Positions 1-6,707 of a stretch of 7,432 nt of DNA are shown piece by piece. Under the pieces are notes generated by a model. The model saw only the letters and a list, made by a program, of their open reading frames with translations, was not told the DNA's origin and ran no database searches. This DNA comes from Lachnoclostridium sp. UBA933 (lineage in GTDB: Bacteria > Bacillota > Clostridia > Lachnospirales > Lachnospiraceae). Every line of letters starts with the position of its first letter. Positions within the stretch are counted from its first letter, which is position 1. The position numbers and the translations under genes were made by a program. The DNA is taken from NCBI GenBank assembly GCA_002293545.1, contig DBDL01000192.1, positions 486-7,917 on the forward strand, written 5' to 3'.

Positions 1-1
1 T

Positions 2-2089
2 GTTCCCTCTGCTTGATTTTCCGAGTTCTTTTGCCAATTTGATTCTCTGTGCCTCGCCGCCCGAAATGGTCGGCGTCTTCTGCCCCAATGTCATATACCC
101 AAGTCCCACACGGTCGAGTGTTTTCAGCATCCGGTAACTAAACGTATCTTTTTCTCTAAAATAATCAATCGCCTTTGTCACACTCATTTCAAGAATGTTC
201 CGGATATTCCTGCCGTCAACGGAAACTGTCATTGCTTCCGCGGTATATCCCGTAGTTCCGCAATCTTCACAATCCACATCAATAAAATTCCCAAACCCGA
301 CATGATAATGAATCACACCGTCACCGCCGCAGGTTTTACATTTCCCTTCCGAATTGACGGAAAACATTCCGGGACGAAACCCCTGTGCGGCAGCTTCCGG
401 AGCTTCGGCAAACATTTTACGTACCCGGTCAAAAATCCCGGTGTAGGTTGCCGGGCAGGAAGTACGGCTGCGTCCGATCGGTTTCTGATCAATAATAAGG
501 CATCGTTTCACATGTTCGGTGCCGGAAAGCGATACGCCGGAAAGGATTTCCGTTTCTGTTTTCATTTCCTCTCCGTCCTCCGTAACATTGCTTTTTAAGC
601 GTTCTCTTAATTTCGGAACCAAGGTATCCAAAATAATACTCGATTTACCGCTTCCGGACACACCGGCTACCCCGACGAGAAGCCCAAGGGGAATATCAAC
701 CGAAACATCCTGCAGGTTATGAATGCTGCAATGGCAAAGCTTTAACAGCCGTTCGTTATCCATTGGTTTATATTTGGTTTTTACCGGTATCATCCGTTCT
801 CCGGAAAGATACGGTGCCGTCCGAGAGTTTCGGCATTTCATAAATTCCCGGAAGCTTCCTTGAAAAATACGTTCTCCCCCATATTCGCCTGCATCCGGTC
901 CCAAGTCAATGATATAATCTGCCGCCTGCATGAAATTTTCATCATGTTCCACGGCAATCACCGTATTCCCCCGTTTTATCAGCTTCTTCAAAATATTGAT
1001 CAATTGCTGTTTTTCTTCCTCATGAAGACCGATGGTAGGCTCGTCGAAAATAAATATAATCGAATCCATCTCCGCAATGATATAGCTCGCCAAAAATAAC
1101 CGCTGGATTTCCCCGCCGGATAACGTCGGAACAGGGCGCGATAAAGACAAATGGTGCAAACCCACATCAATCATACATTCCAGCTTGACCAATATTTCCT
1201 CCAATAATTTCGTTCCGGACAGCTTTTCTTCTTTCAAAAACATATAAAGCTCTTTTATATACATCGCTTCGAGTTCTGTAATCGTTTTCCCGCCTATCGT
1301 TGTATGGGCGGCATATCTGTTTAGCCCGCTGCCGCCGCATTTGGGACAGGCGATATAATTCACGCAGGTGATTTCAGACGGATTCCAGTTTTTCTTCCCA
1401 ATCCTCCATTTGTAATGGTTGATAATCCAAGGCACCATACCGAAATACCTTGTTTGTCCGCCGTCACCATATTTATATTTCAGAAATTCTTCTTCGCTCA
1501 GCGAGGAAATCGGCTGTTTCTCCGACAAACCATGATACTGACAAAATTCTCCGATCAGACGGTTATAATACTTTTCATTTCCAAAAGTCATGCGCAGCGG
1601 CTTACCCCTGTCACGAAACATCTCCTCTTCATCCACAGTATATACTTTTCCGGAACCCAGACAGCGGACACACATCCCTTTGGGAGAGTTTTTCTGAAAC
1701 ATCTCCATCGAAAGCGGCTTCCCGTCGTCGTATTCCGGATCACGATGTCCGTATGCGGCAAAGAGTGCCGCCATCATGGCATTAATTTTGGTGCGTGTAC
1801 CAACGGTACTGCGGGGATTGGACTGGCGGGTAATACGCTGTTCCACAGCCACTGTAGGCGATAACCCGGTGATACTGTCAAATGCAGGCACATTATCTAC
1901 CATAAATTGTGTGTTGGAAAACATCAAATAACGGCGCTTGCCCTCCTCGTAGAGTGTATCAAACGCCAGACTGGATTTACCGGACCCGGATACTCCGGTG
2001 ATGACTGTCAGTTGGTTTTTTGGGATCGAAATGCCGATGTTTTTTAGATTATGAATCCGGGCGCCGGTTATTTTTATCATTTGATTCAT
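2..2089 (-). CDS. UvrA-like ABC ATPase (UvrA2/DrrC type), 3' end outside window
   Basis: This is a tandem ABC ATPase of the excinuclease UvrA family, with 696 codons visible and one uninterrupted frame. Head I has Walker A GVSGSGKS at residues 32-39, the UvrA-typical GLSP...NPRSTVGT stretch at about 75-100, signature LSGGEIQR at 323-330, Walker B ending DEP at 349-351 and H-loop H382. Head II has Walker A GVSGSGKS at 476-483, a zinc module C584/C587-C607/C610, and signature SGGEAQR at 676-682. Walker B of head II lies beyond the left edge. Only about 290 residues separate Walker A and signature I, against roughly 450 in E. coli UvrA. The UvrB-binding domain region is essentially absent, and the first zinc module retains C140/C143 and C248/C251 only. 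That fits UvrA2 of Deinococcus or DrrC drug-resistance proteins, which bind DNA or drug-DNA adducts without the usual UvrB partner. The ATG at 2087-2089 follows AAGGAG (2096-2101) at 6 nt. The gene has its own LexA-box promoter. The family is certain; the sub-role is inferred. Confidence 0.93.
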   Translation of the reverse strand, partial: MNQMIKITGARIHNLKNIGISIPKNQLTVITGVSGSGKSSLAFDTLYEEGKRRYLMFSNTQFMVDNVPAFDSITGLSPTVAVEQRITRQSNPRSTVGTRTKINAMMAALFAAYGHRDPEYDDGKPLSMEMFQKNSPKGMCVRCLGSGKVYTVDEEEMFRDRGKPLRMTFGNEKYYNRLIGEFCQYHGLSEKQPISSLSEEEFLKYKYGDGGQTRYFGMVPWIINHYKWRIGKKNWNPSEITCVNYIACPKCGGSGLNRYAAHTTIGGKTITELEAMYIKELYMFLKEEKLSGTKLLEEILVKLECMIDVGLHHLSLSRPVPTLSGGEIQRLFLASYIIAEMDSIIFIFDEPTIGLHEEEKQQLINILKKLIKRGNTVIAVEHDENFMQAADYIIDLGPDAGEYGGERIFQGSFREFMKCRNSRTAPYLSGERMIPVKTKYKPMDNERLLKLCHCSIHNLQDVSVDIPLGLLVGVAGVSGSGKSSIILDTLVPKLRERLKSNVTEDGEEMKTETEILSGVSLSGTEHVKRCLIIDQKPIGRSRTSCPATYTGIFDRVRKMFAEAPEAAAQGFRPGMFSVNSEGKCKTCGGDGVIHYHVGFGNFIDVDCEDCGTTGYTAEAMTVSVDGRNIRNILEMSVTKAIDYFREKDTFSYRMLKTLDRVGLGYMTLGQKTPTISGGEAQRIKLAKELGKSSRGN

Positions 2090-2134
2090 AAGGTTCTCCT
2101 TTTCTGTCCTGCATTGATGTGATACAGTGTTTTC

Positions 2135-2148
2135 AGAACAAACGTTCT
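2135..2148. promoter_or_regulatory. LexA (SOS) box
   Basis: AGAACAAACGTTCT is a palindrome with 5-bp arms and a 4-bp centre. It contains GAAC-N4-GTTC, the core recognised by Gram-positive LexA/DinR. It lies immediately downstream of the predicted start point of the UvrA-like gene, where bound repressor would block initiation or early elongation. The divergent MFS promoter is about 170 bp away, so control of that gene from this site is doubtful. The match is seen directly; LexA binding is inferred. Confidence 0.8.
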
Positions 2149-2158
2149 CTTAAATGTA

Positions 2159-2187
2159 AGTATATCTTGTATGAACTGCTTTGTCAA
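2159..2187 (-). promoter_or_regulatory. Sigma-A promoter of the UvrA-like gene
   Basis: Read on the minus strand, the -35 is TTGACA (2182-2187), the spacer is exactly 17 bp, and the -10 is TATACT (2159-2164). The start point would be near 2152, giving a leader of about 63 nt before the ATG at 2089. The -35 is perfect and the -10 matches 5 of 6 bases, so this should be a strong promoter unless repressed, which fits the operator just downstream of it. Confidence 0.85.
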
Positions 2188-2309
2188 TGTTAAGGTAAAA
2201 ATAATCGGGGGACACTTTATACTTTATTTTGCGGGAAATCGCAGGGATTCCTCCATGTATGCCGGATGGAATGATTTTGATGAAATGAGTACAAATTGAC
2301 GGGATCGTG

Positions 2310-2318
2310 TGGTATAAT
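2310..2318 (+). promoter_or_regulatory. Extended -10 promoter of the MFS gene
   Basis: TGGTATAAT is a perfect -10 hexamer (2313-2318) with the TGn extension. At 17 bp upstream there is only a weak -35 (TACAAA, 2290-2295). A TTGACG at 2296-2301 is too close (11-bp gap) to serve as its -35. Transcription would start near 2325, after the in-frame TTG at 2296, so that TTG cannot be the start for this transcript. This supports a start at 2350 or 2368. Confidence 0.6.
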
Positions 2319-2367
2319 GAGGGGAAATTATCAGGACTGTTTTGATAAAATGATAAAGGCGGCGGAT

Positions 2368-3249
2368 ATGAATGCGAAAATTAAGCTACGAATTATTTTT
2401 ATTGAATCAATATTAAGTGCGGCAGGAGTTGGATTTTGTATTCCTATTATGACATTATTTTGGAATTCCGTAGGGATGGATCAGACCTTAATCGGTATTT
2501 CTCAAATGATGTTTACGGTTGCGATTTTATTCTGTGATATCCCGATGGGGTATATTGCAGACAAATACAGTCGGAAAACTTTAAATATTATCGGCGGATT
2601 CGGTATGGGACTGGCATGTATTGTCTATGCGCTTTCCCGGAACTTTTGGGTTGTTGTTCTCGCCGAGATATTGCAGGGGGTTTTTATGGGGATGACAAAC
2701 GGGGTCGACCGGGCATTCCTCAAGTTTTATTCCGATAAAAATATTACACACCCCATCATCTGGGTTTTTACCCCGCTTTTGATTGCAATCGGCGTTCCTG
2801 CGTACCTTGTCGGGCTTGGTTGGATTTTTAATTATCTGTTCTCGACTCTGGGGACTTTTTTGGCAAGAAAAACAATCCGCTTCAAGCCTTCTGTAAGGTT
2901 TTTGATTCCCATGATGGCTGCGGCATTTGGTATGCTGCCGATTATTATCAATGTAAATATGATAACGGTATGGGTTTTTGCACTGACCGGACTGGCTCAG
3001 GGTTTTCCGGAAGTTACCCTTACATCGGCAATACAGCAGAAAACCGAGGATAAATACCAAACTACCGTTGTTTCTATTGCAACAACCATGAACCGGCTTA
3101 TCTATATCCCGCTGGTGAGTATAACAAACTGGGCAGGCAGTCTGAAACCGGAGTATACGATGGTTACGGCTTTGGTGATTCTTCTTCCGCTTGCGGCGGT
3201 TGTATTTTTCCGGCTGAGAAAATATGAAAATCAAAAGATACCGGATTAG
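2368..3249 (+). CDS. Short MFS family transporter, about 10 membrane segments
   Basis: This is a major facilitator superfamily membrane protein of 293 residues from the ATG at 2368, probably a drug or metabolite exporter; the substrate is unknown. That ATG follows AAAGG (2355-2359) at 8 nt. ATG 2350 and TTG 2296 are in frame, but they have poorer sites, or lie upstream of the likely transcript start. Segment 1 is at about 11-33 and segment 2 at 41-64, followed by MFS motif A (GYIADKYSRK, 61-70). Segments 3 and 4 are at 73-111, ending in a DR pair (114-115). Six further segments follow at about 129-148, 150-166, 178-196, 199-217, 236-255 and 264-281. Family members usually have 12 segments and about 380-400 residues. 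Here the end of segment 4 (FYSDKN) runs straight into HPIIWVFTP, which resembles TM7 of related proteins, so TM5-TM6 and the central loop seem to be missing. The even number removed keeps the topology, but transport activity is uncertain. The gene is divergent from the UvrA-like gene and convergent with the ATPase gene. Confidence 0.85.
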   Translation: MNAKIKLRIIFIESILSAAGVGFCIPIMTLFWNSVGMDQTLIGISQMMFTVAILFCDIPMGYIADKYSRKTLNIIGGFGMGLACIVYALSRNFWVVVLAEILQGVFMGMTNGVDRAFLKFYSDKNITHPIIWVFTPLLIAIGVPAYLVGLGWIFNYLFSTLGTFLARKTIRFKPSVRFLIPMMAAAFGMLPIIINVNMITVWVFALTGLAQGFPEVTLTSAIQQKTEDKYQTTVVSIATTMNRLIYIPLVSITNWAGSLKPEYTMVTALVILLPLAAVVFFRLRKYENQKIPD

Positions 3250-3258
3250 TACAGTGCA

Positions 3259-5778
3259 TTAATGATCTTTTCTTCTTTTTACCCATTTTACAATTTCATA
3301 CCACATTACGGAACCTGCCGAAAGTCCTGATACCATCAGTAACTGCACTGCCGAAAGCGGAGCAAGGCTCAAAAATGTATTGAGCGGTGTATATAAAATA
3401 ATGATAAGAATCATGATTGTCAGGAGGACAGACAGCCGGATCACCTTATCTTTTACGAGCTTTTTAAGCGAATACAGGATGGAATCCCTGTCAGAGCTGT
3501 TACATTGTACCAAAAACAGGTTAGCCGTCATCAATACCGCGAGTCCCATGCTTCGTGCCGTTTCCGCATTTCCGGGGTTTTGTGACAGAACGGTAAAATA
3601 AACGCCGAATGCTGTCACAAAAATAATCAGTCCCTGAATCACACTTTTATATATCATACCTGCCGTAAGAAGCTTTTCATTGGGGTCACGGGGAGGACGC
3701 TCCATGATATTCCGTTCGGCAGGCTGGCGCTCTAATACAACCGAGCAGGTCGGATCAATGATTAATTCCAAAATCACGACATGCAATGGTAAAAACATCA
3801 GTCCGGCGGGAGGTATCCCAAGCATCGGCGCCAGCAGTGAAGCCAGTGCTATGGGAATATGGATGGTAAAGATATACCCTACTGCCTTTCGGATATTATC
3901 AAATATCCGGCGGCCGTCCCGCACTGTTTCGACAATGGTAGAAAAGTTATCGTCTACCAGAATCAAATCGGCGGCTTCTCTGGAAACCTCACTCCCGTTT
4001 TTCCCCATAGCGATTCCGATATCCGCATTTTTCAGTGCCGGCGCATCGTTTACACCGTCGCCTGTCATGGCTGCAATCTCATGGTTTTCTTTTAGTGCTT
4101 TTATAATTCTCATTTTATGCTCCGGTATCACACGGGAAAAAATATCGGTCGTTTTCACATGCTCTTTCAGCTCCCTGTCTGTCATTTTTTCCAGCATATC
4201 ACCTGTGATAATATGACCGGCGGCGGGCATCCCGATTTTATTTGCGATTGCGGCGGCTGTCACCCCGTTGTCGCCGGTTATCATCAGCACACGGATTCCT
4301 GCTTTTTTACATGCCATGATATCTTCTGCTACCGATTCGCGCAGCGGGTCCGCCAGACCGATCAAACCGCAGAAATTCAAACGGCAGTCGGTAATTTCTC
4401 CGGGAATGTCTGCTTCCTCGTTTAATTTCCCAACCGCTGCCGCAATCACCCGGAGTCCGCGCCCGCTCATTTCCCGAATCTCGTTTTCGGCTGCCTGCTT
4501 CTCTGCCTGATCTATGTTGCAGATTGTCAAAATCCGTTCCGGCGATCCTTTTGCGGCAATCAATATCTCTCCGTCGTGCCGCCAGACATGACCCATCATC
4601 TTTAACTGATTGGTAAATGCATATTCGGCAATCAACTCGCCGCTGAACAGATGTGTTTTCATAATATCCTGCGTTTCACAATATAACAGGATTGCCTTTT
4701 CCATCGGATCATAGGTATCCGTTTCACATGCAAGCCCCATTGTTTCAATCAACTGTTCTCTTTCATTTACCGGCTTCACTTCCTGCACCGTCATACGGTT
4801 TTGAGTAAGTGTTCCGGTTTTATCCACACATAATACCGATACGGTTCCGAGTGTCTCTACGGAAGGCAGTCTTCTGACCAGTGATTTTTTCTTTGCCAGC
4901 CGCCATGCCCCCATAGAAAGAAATACGGTCAGCACTACCGGAAACTCCTCCGGAATCATTGCCATTGCCAAGGTAATACCGGACAATATACTCTCTGTTA
5001 TCCTTTCACTTAGTGTGTAATCCGGTATATGTAACCATGTTATGATGCCGACTAACAGAAATAAAGCAATGGCAATCCCTGCACTGAATCTTACTAATTT
5101 ATCTGTTTGCTTCTGCAAAGGCGTTTTCTCATCTTCTGCCGCGGTAACATTCATGCCTATTTTACCGTATTCGGTGGCTGATCCGGTTTTGTCCACACAG
5201 ACTGCTGCCGTACCTTGCAGTACAAGCGTCCCGGCATAGCAATAGTCTTTACGCCAGTACCCGTTTTCCGGTTCCGCATTTTCATTCCCTGTTTTCCAGA
5301 CGCCTTCTGCTTCCCCGGTAAGCGTGGATTCATCCACGCACAAGTCATTGCACCGTAAAATCACCCCGTCTGCGGGAATTTTCACTCCCTCATGAATCAG
5401 CATAATGTCTTCCGGTACCAGTTCCGTACTTTTTATTTGCCGCTCCGTTCCGTCACGGATGACTGTGATATGCGGTTCGGACAAATCCTTCAGGGCAGCC
5501 AGTGTCCTGTCGGTTTTCCACTCCTGAACAACATCAACCCCGATAATCCCAACCACAAAAATCAGCATAATCGCACCATCACGTGCTTCCCCTAACAGGA
5601 AATAAATAACGGCGGCACCAATCAGCAGGACAAACATTGGCTCGGAAATAATATTCAGGAATTTATGAACTATAGAATTTTTTTTCGGGGGCGTCAATTC
5701 ATTTTTACCGTAATGAGTGAAACGGTTCTTTGCCTGTTCGGTAGTTAAACCGTTTATTTGCCTGTTCGTTTTTGACAT
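3259..5778 (-). CDS. Cation-translocating P-type ATPase, riboswitch-controlled
   Basis: This is an 839-residue P2-type (SERCA/PMCA-like) membrane pump that uses ATP to move cations out of the cytoplasm. In order, with numbering from the ATG at 5778: N-terminal actuator start (GLTTEQAKNRF...YGKNEL), M1-M2, actuator loop TGE 154-156, M3, M4 with PEEFPV at 276-281, phosphorylation motif DKTGTLT with D319, a short nucleotide domain with KGSPE at 410-414, hinge TGDN at 501, TGDGVND at 572-578, then M5-M10. All catalytic motifs are intact. Among transport-site positions, M4 keeps PEE and M6 has E671 and D675, but the M5 glutamate of SERCA is replaced by a hydrophobic residue and M8 has N753. A single, altered site is therefore likely. 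The ATG at 5778 follows GGAG (5785-5788) at 6 nt and starts at the usual place. An upstream in-frame ATG at 5817 has almost no space from its AGGA. The leader carries a NiCo-type riboswitch, so Co2+, Ni2+ or Fe2+ export is the best guess. Ca2+ is the automatic family annotation. Confidence 0.95.
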   Translation of the reverse strand: MSKTNRQINGLTTEQAKNRFTHYGKNELTPPKKNSIVHKFLNIISEPMFVLLIGAAVIYFLLGEARDGAIMLIFVVGIIGVDVVQEWKTDRTLAALKDLSEPHITVIRDGTERQIKSTELVPEDIMLIHEGVKIPADGVILRCNDLCVDESTLTGEAEGVWKTGNENAEPENGYWRKDYCYAGTLVLQGTAAVCVDKTGSATEYGKIGMNVTAAEDEKTPLQKQTDKLVRFSAGIAIALFLLVGIITWLHIPDYTLSERITESILSGITLAMAMIPEEFPVVLTVFLSMGAWRLAKKKSLVRRLPSVETLGTVSVLCVDKTGTLTQNRMTVQEVKPVNEREQLIETMGLACETDTYDPMEKAILLYCETQDIMKTHLFSGELIAEYAFTNQLKMMGHVWRHDGEILIAAKGSPERILTICNIDQAEKQAAENEIREMSGRGLRVIAAAVGKLNEEADIPGEITDCRLNFCGLIGLADPLRESVAEDIMACKKAGIRVLMITGDNGVTAAAIANKIGMPAAGHIITGDMLEKMTDRELKEHVKTTDIFSRVIPEHKMRIIKALKENHEIAAMTGDGVNDAPALKNADIGIAMGKNGSEVSREAADLILVDDNFSTIVETVRDGRRIFDNIRKAVGYIFTIHIPIALASLLAPMLGIPPAGLMFLPLHVVILELIIDPTCSVVLERQPAERNIMERPPRDPNEKLLTAGMIYKSVIQGLIIFVTAFGVYFTVLSQNPGNAETARSMGLAVLMTANLFLVQCNSSDRDSILYSLKKLVKDKVIRLSVLLTIMILIIILYTPLNTFLSLAPLSAVQLLMVSGLSAGSVMWYEIVKWVKRRKDH

Positions 5779-5851
5779 GACAATCTCCATTCCTGCGCAT
5801 GTCTTCTTGCGCATCATTCCTATTCTGTAAATATTGCGTCCCTATAGATAC

Positions 5852-5891
5852 AAAAAACACCTGCGGAACATTTTACTGTCCCACAGGTGTT
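5852..5891 (-). terminator. Intrinsic terminator of the riboswitch expression platform
   Basis: Read on the minus strand, a 14-bp hairpin pairs AACACCTGTGGGAC (5878-5891) with GTTCCGCAGGTGTT (5856-5869), allowing G-U pairs. It has an 8-nt loop and runs into a six-U tract (5852-5857). It lies about 75 nt upstream of the ATPase start and within its leader, so it is a premature, conditional terminator. Its 5' arm CACCTG (5884-5889) can instead pair with CAGGTG (5894-5899) as helix P4 of the aptamer. The two structures exclude each other. Confidence 0.9.
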
Positions 5892-5963
5892 TTCACCTGC
5901 TGCCATTTTCTTGGCCCGGCCCCATAGACATATCATTAAGATAATGCCTATCGCCTGCTCAGT
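5875..5963 (-). promoter_or_regulatory. NiCo (czcD motif) transition-metal riboswitch aptamer
   Basis: On the minus strand the leader contains, in order, ACTGAGCAGGC (5953-5963), GCCGGGC (5914-5920), GGCAGCAG (5897-5904) and GTGGGACAGT (5875-5884). These are the conserved junction segments of the NiCo riboswitch as I recall them from the Erysipelotrichaceae aptamer structure. Four helices can be drawn: P1 ACTG/CAGT; P2, about 11 bp with a bulged U and a TTAAT loop (5925-5952); P3 GCCA/TGGC closed by AGAAAA; and P4 CAGGTG/CACCTG closed by AAAA. Co2+ or Ni2+ (and, from later work, Fe2+) bind cooperatively at the junction. Binding would hold P4 and P1 together and prevent the overlapping terminator hairpin, turning the ATPase on. 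The motifs and folding are seen; the ligand is inferred from the family. Confidence 0.88.
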
Positions 5964-5997
5964 TGCTATCGTTATATGCAGCTTGTTTATTGATGTT

Positions 5998-6026
5998 ATC
6001 ATACTATATATGATTTCCTTTGTCAA
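5998..6026 (-). promoter_or_regulatory. Sigma-A promoter of the riboswitch-ATPase transcript
   Basis: On the minus strand the -35 is TTGACA (6021-6026), the spacer is 17 bp (6004-6020), and the -10 is TATGAT (5998-6003). The start point is near 5991, about 28 nt before the first aptamer segment, so the whole riboswitch is transcribed. The leader to the ATG at 5778 is about 210 nt. The -35 overlaps an inverted repeat (6022-6039), which could be an operator. Confidence 0.87.
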
Positions 6027-6039
6027 GTATTACCTTGAC
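6022..6039. repeat. Small inverted repeat overlapping the ATPase -35
   Basis: GTCAAG and CTTGAC form a 6-bp inverted repeat separated by TATTAC. One arm lies inside the -35 hexamer of the ATPase promoter. It could be a repressor operator, but part of it is simply the TTGAC of the -35, so the evidence is limited. Confidence 0.35.
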
Positions 6040-6081
6040 GTTTCTGACATTCTGATTTGTCTGGTTTGCTTTCTTCCGGCT

Positions 6082-6561
6082 TCAGCTTGCTTCTTCCGCT
6101 TCGGCAATTGCCTGTGTCCCCTGAACCGTACCCGGCGGATGATGCGGCGGTGCATATATGGTATACATTTTCAAAGGTTTTTTTCCGGTATTGGTTACAT
6201 TATGCCATGTTCCCGCAGGGACAAAAATTGCATAATCATCATATGCCGGCTGTTGAAATGATAAGTTATCCTGGCTTTCTCCCATTTGAACAAATCCCTG
6301 CCCATCCTCAATCCGTAAAAATTGATCCGTATCCGGATGTACTTCAAGCCCGATATCCCCTCCAACCGGAATACTCATGAGTGTAAGCTGCAAATGTTTT
6401 CCGGTCCATAATGCGGTGCGGTATGTATCGTTGTTCAGTGTTGATTTGGTTATATCCACAACAAACGGATCGGGACCGTAATCTGTTGTTTTTTCAAAAG
6501 GTATTGATTGATTCAGCGGAATTGTGTTCATCCCTGTATTGTAAATATCGTAGTTATACAT
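6082..6561 (-). CDS. Cupin domain-containing protein
   Basis: This is a 159-residue single-domain cupin (small beta-barrel) protein, probably cytoplasmic since no signal peptide or membrane segment is visible. Cupin motif 1 is recognisable at about residues 68-90 (GGDIGLEVHPDTDQF...EDGQG), with H75 and D77, D79 or Q80 as candidate metal ligands. It departs from the classic HxH-E set. Motif 2 at 115-124 (PAGTWHNVTN) fits PxGxxHxxxN exactly, with H120 as ligand. The C-terminal stretch YAPPHHPPGTVQ is typical of a widespread family of uncharacterised bacterial cupins. The reaction is unknown; sugar isomerase or metal/small-molecule binding roles are possible. The ATG at 6559-6561 follows AAGGAG (6573-6578) with an 11-nt gap. 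An internal Met at residue 11 has no better site. The gene lies about 90 bp upstream of the ATPase promoter on the same strand, with no obvious terminator between, so partial read-through into the riboswitch leader is possible. Confidence 0.9.
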   Translation of the reverse strand: MYNYDIYNTGMNTIPLNQSIPFEKTTDYGPDPFVVDITKSTLNNDTYRTALWTGKHLQLTLMSIPVGGDIGLEVHPDTDQFLRIEDGQGFVQMGESQDNLSFQQPAYDDYAIFVPAGTWHNVTNTGKKPLKMYTIYAPPHHPPGTVQGTQAIAEAEEAS

Positions 6562-6590
6562 TCTATCAATCTCTCCTTATTTGTTATTTT

Positions 6591-6596
6591 ATTATA
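6591..6596 (-). promoter_or_regulatory. Possible -10 element of the cupin gene
   Basis: A perfect TATAAT on the minus strand lies about 13 nt upstream of the AAGGAG site and would give a leader of roughly 23 nt. No convincing -35 (AAACAC or AAAACA at the expected distance) and no TGn extension is present. It is plausible from position but weak in this AT-rich stretch. Confidence 0.35.
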
Positions 6597-6707
6597 TGTG
6601 GAATGGGTTGGGTGTGTTTTTGCGGGGAAGAAAATAATCCGGCTTTGTTTTTGGTTTGCCGTATTCGGGGCAGATAGTACGTTTTGTGAGGCTGCATTTT
6701 GTTTATA

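Noticed and set aside
2296..2318. TTGACG paired with TATAAT as a normal -35/-10 promoter
   Set aside because: The spacing is 11 bp, far below the 16-18 bp needed. The -10 more likely works through its TGn extension.
2296..2367. In-frame TTG start at 2296 for the MFS gene
   Set aside because: It lies upstream of a perfect extended -10 (2310-2318) and so would not be in the transcript. The added residues are not like an MFS N-terminus, and the ATG at 2368 has a well-spaced AAAGG.
2581..3234. 217-codon minus-strand frame opposite the MFS gene
   Set aside because: It is antisense to a clear membrane protein, rich in Cys, His and Arg as expected of a shadow frame, and has no recognisable motif.
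3680..4216. 178-codon plus-strand frame inside the ATPase gene
   Set aside because: It is antisense to the ATPase P-domain and M5-M6 coding region, which contains all expected motifs. It is a shadow frame.
5820..6026. 68-codon minus-strand frame just upstream of the ATPase
   Set aside because: Its bases are the riboswitch aptamer and terminator. The ATG overlaps the -35 hexamer, upstream of the predicted transcript start.
6040..6081. Possible terminator after the cupin gene
   Set aside because: I looked for a stem-loop with a U-tract on the minus strand and found only short, imperfect repeats with no U-run.
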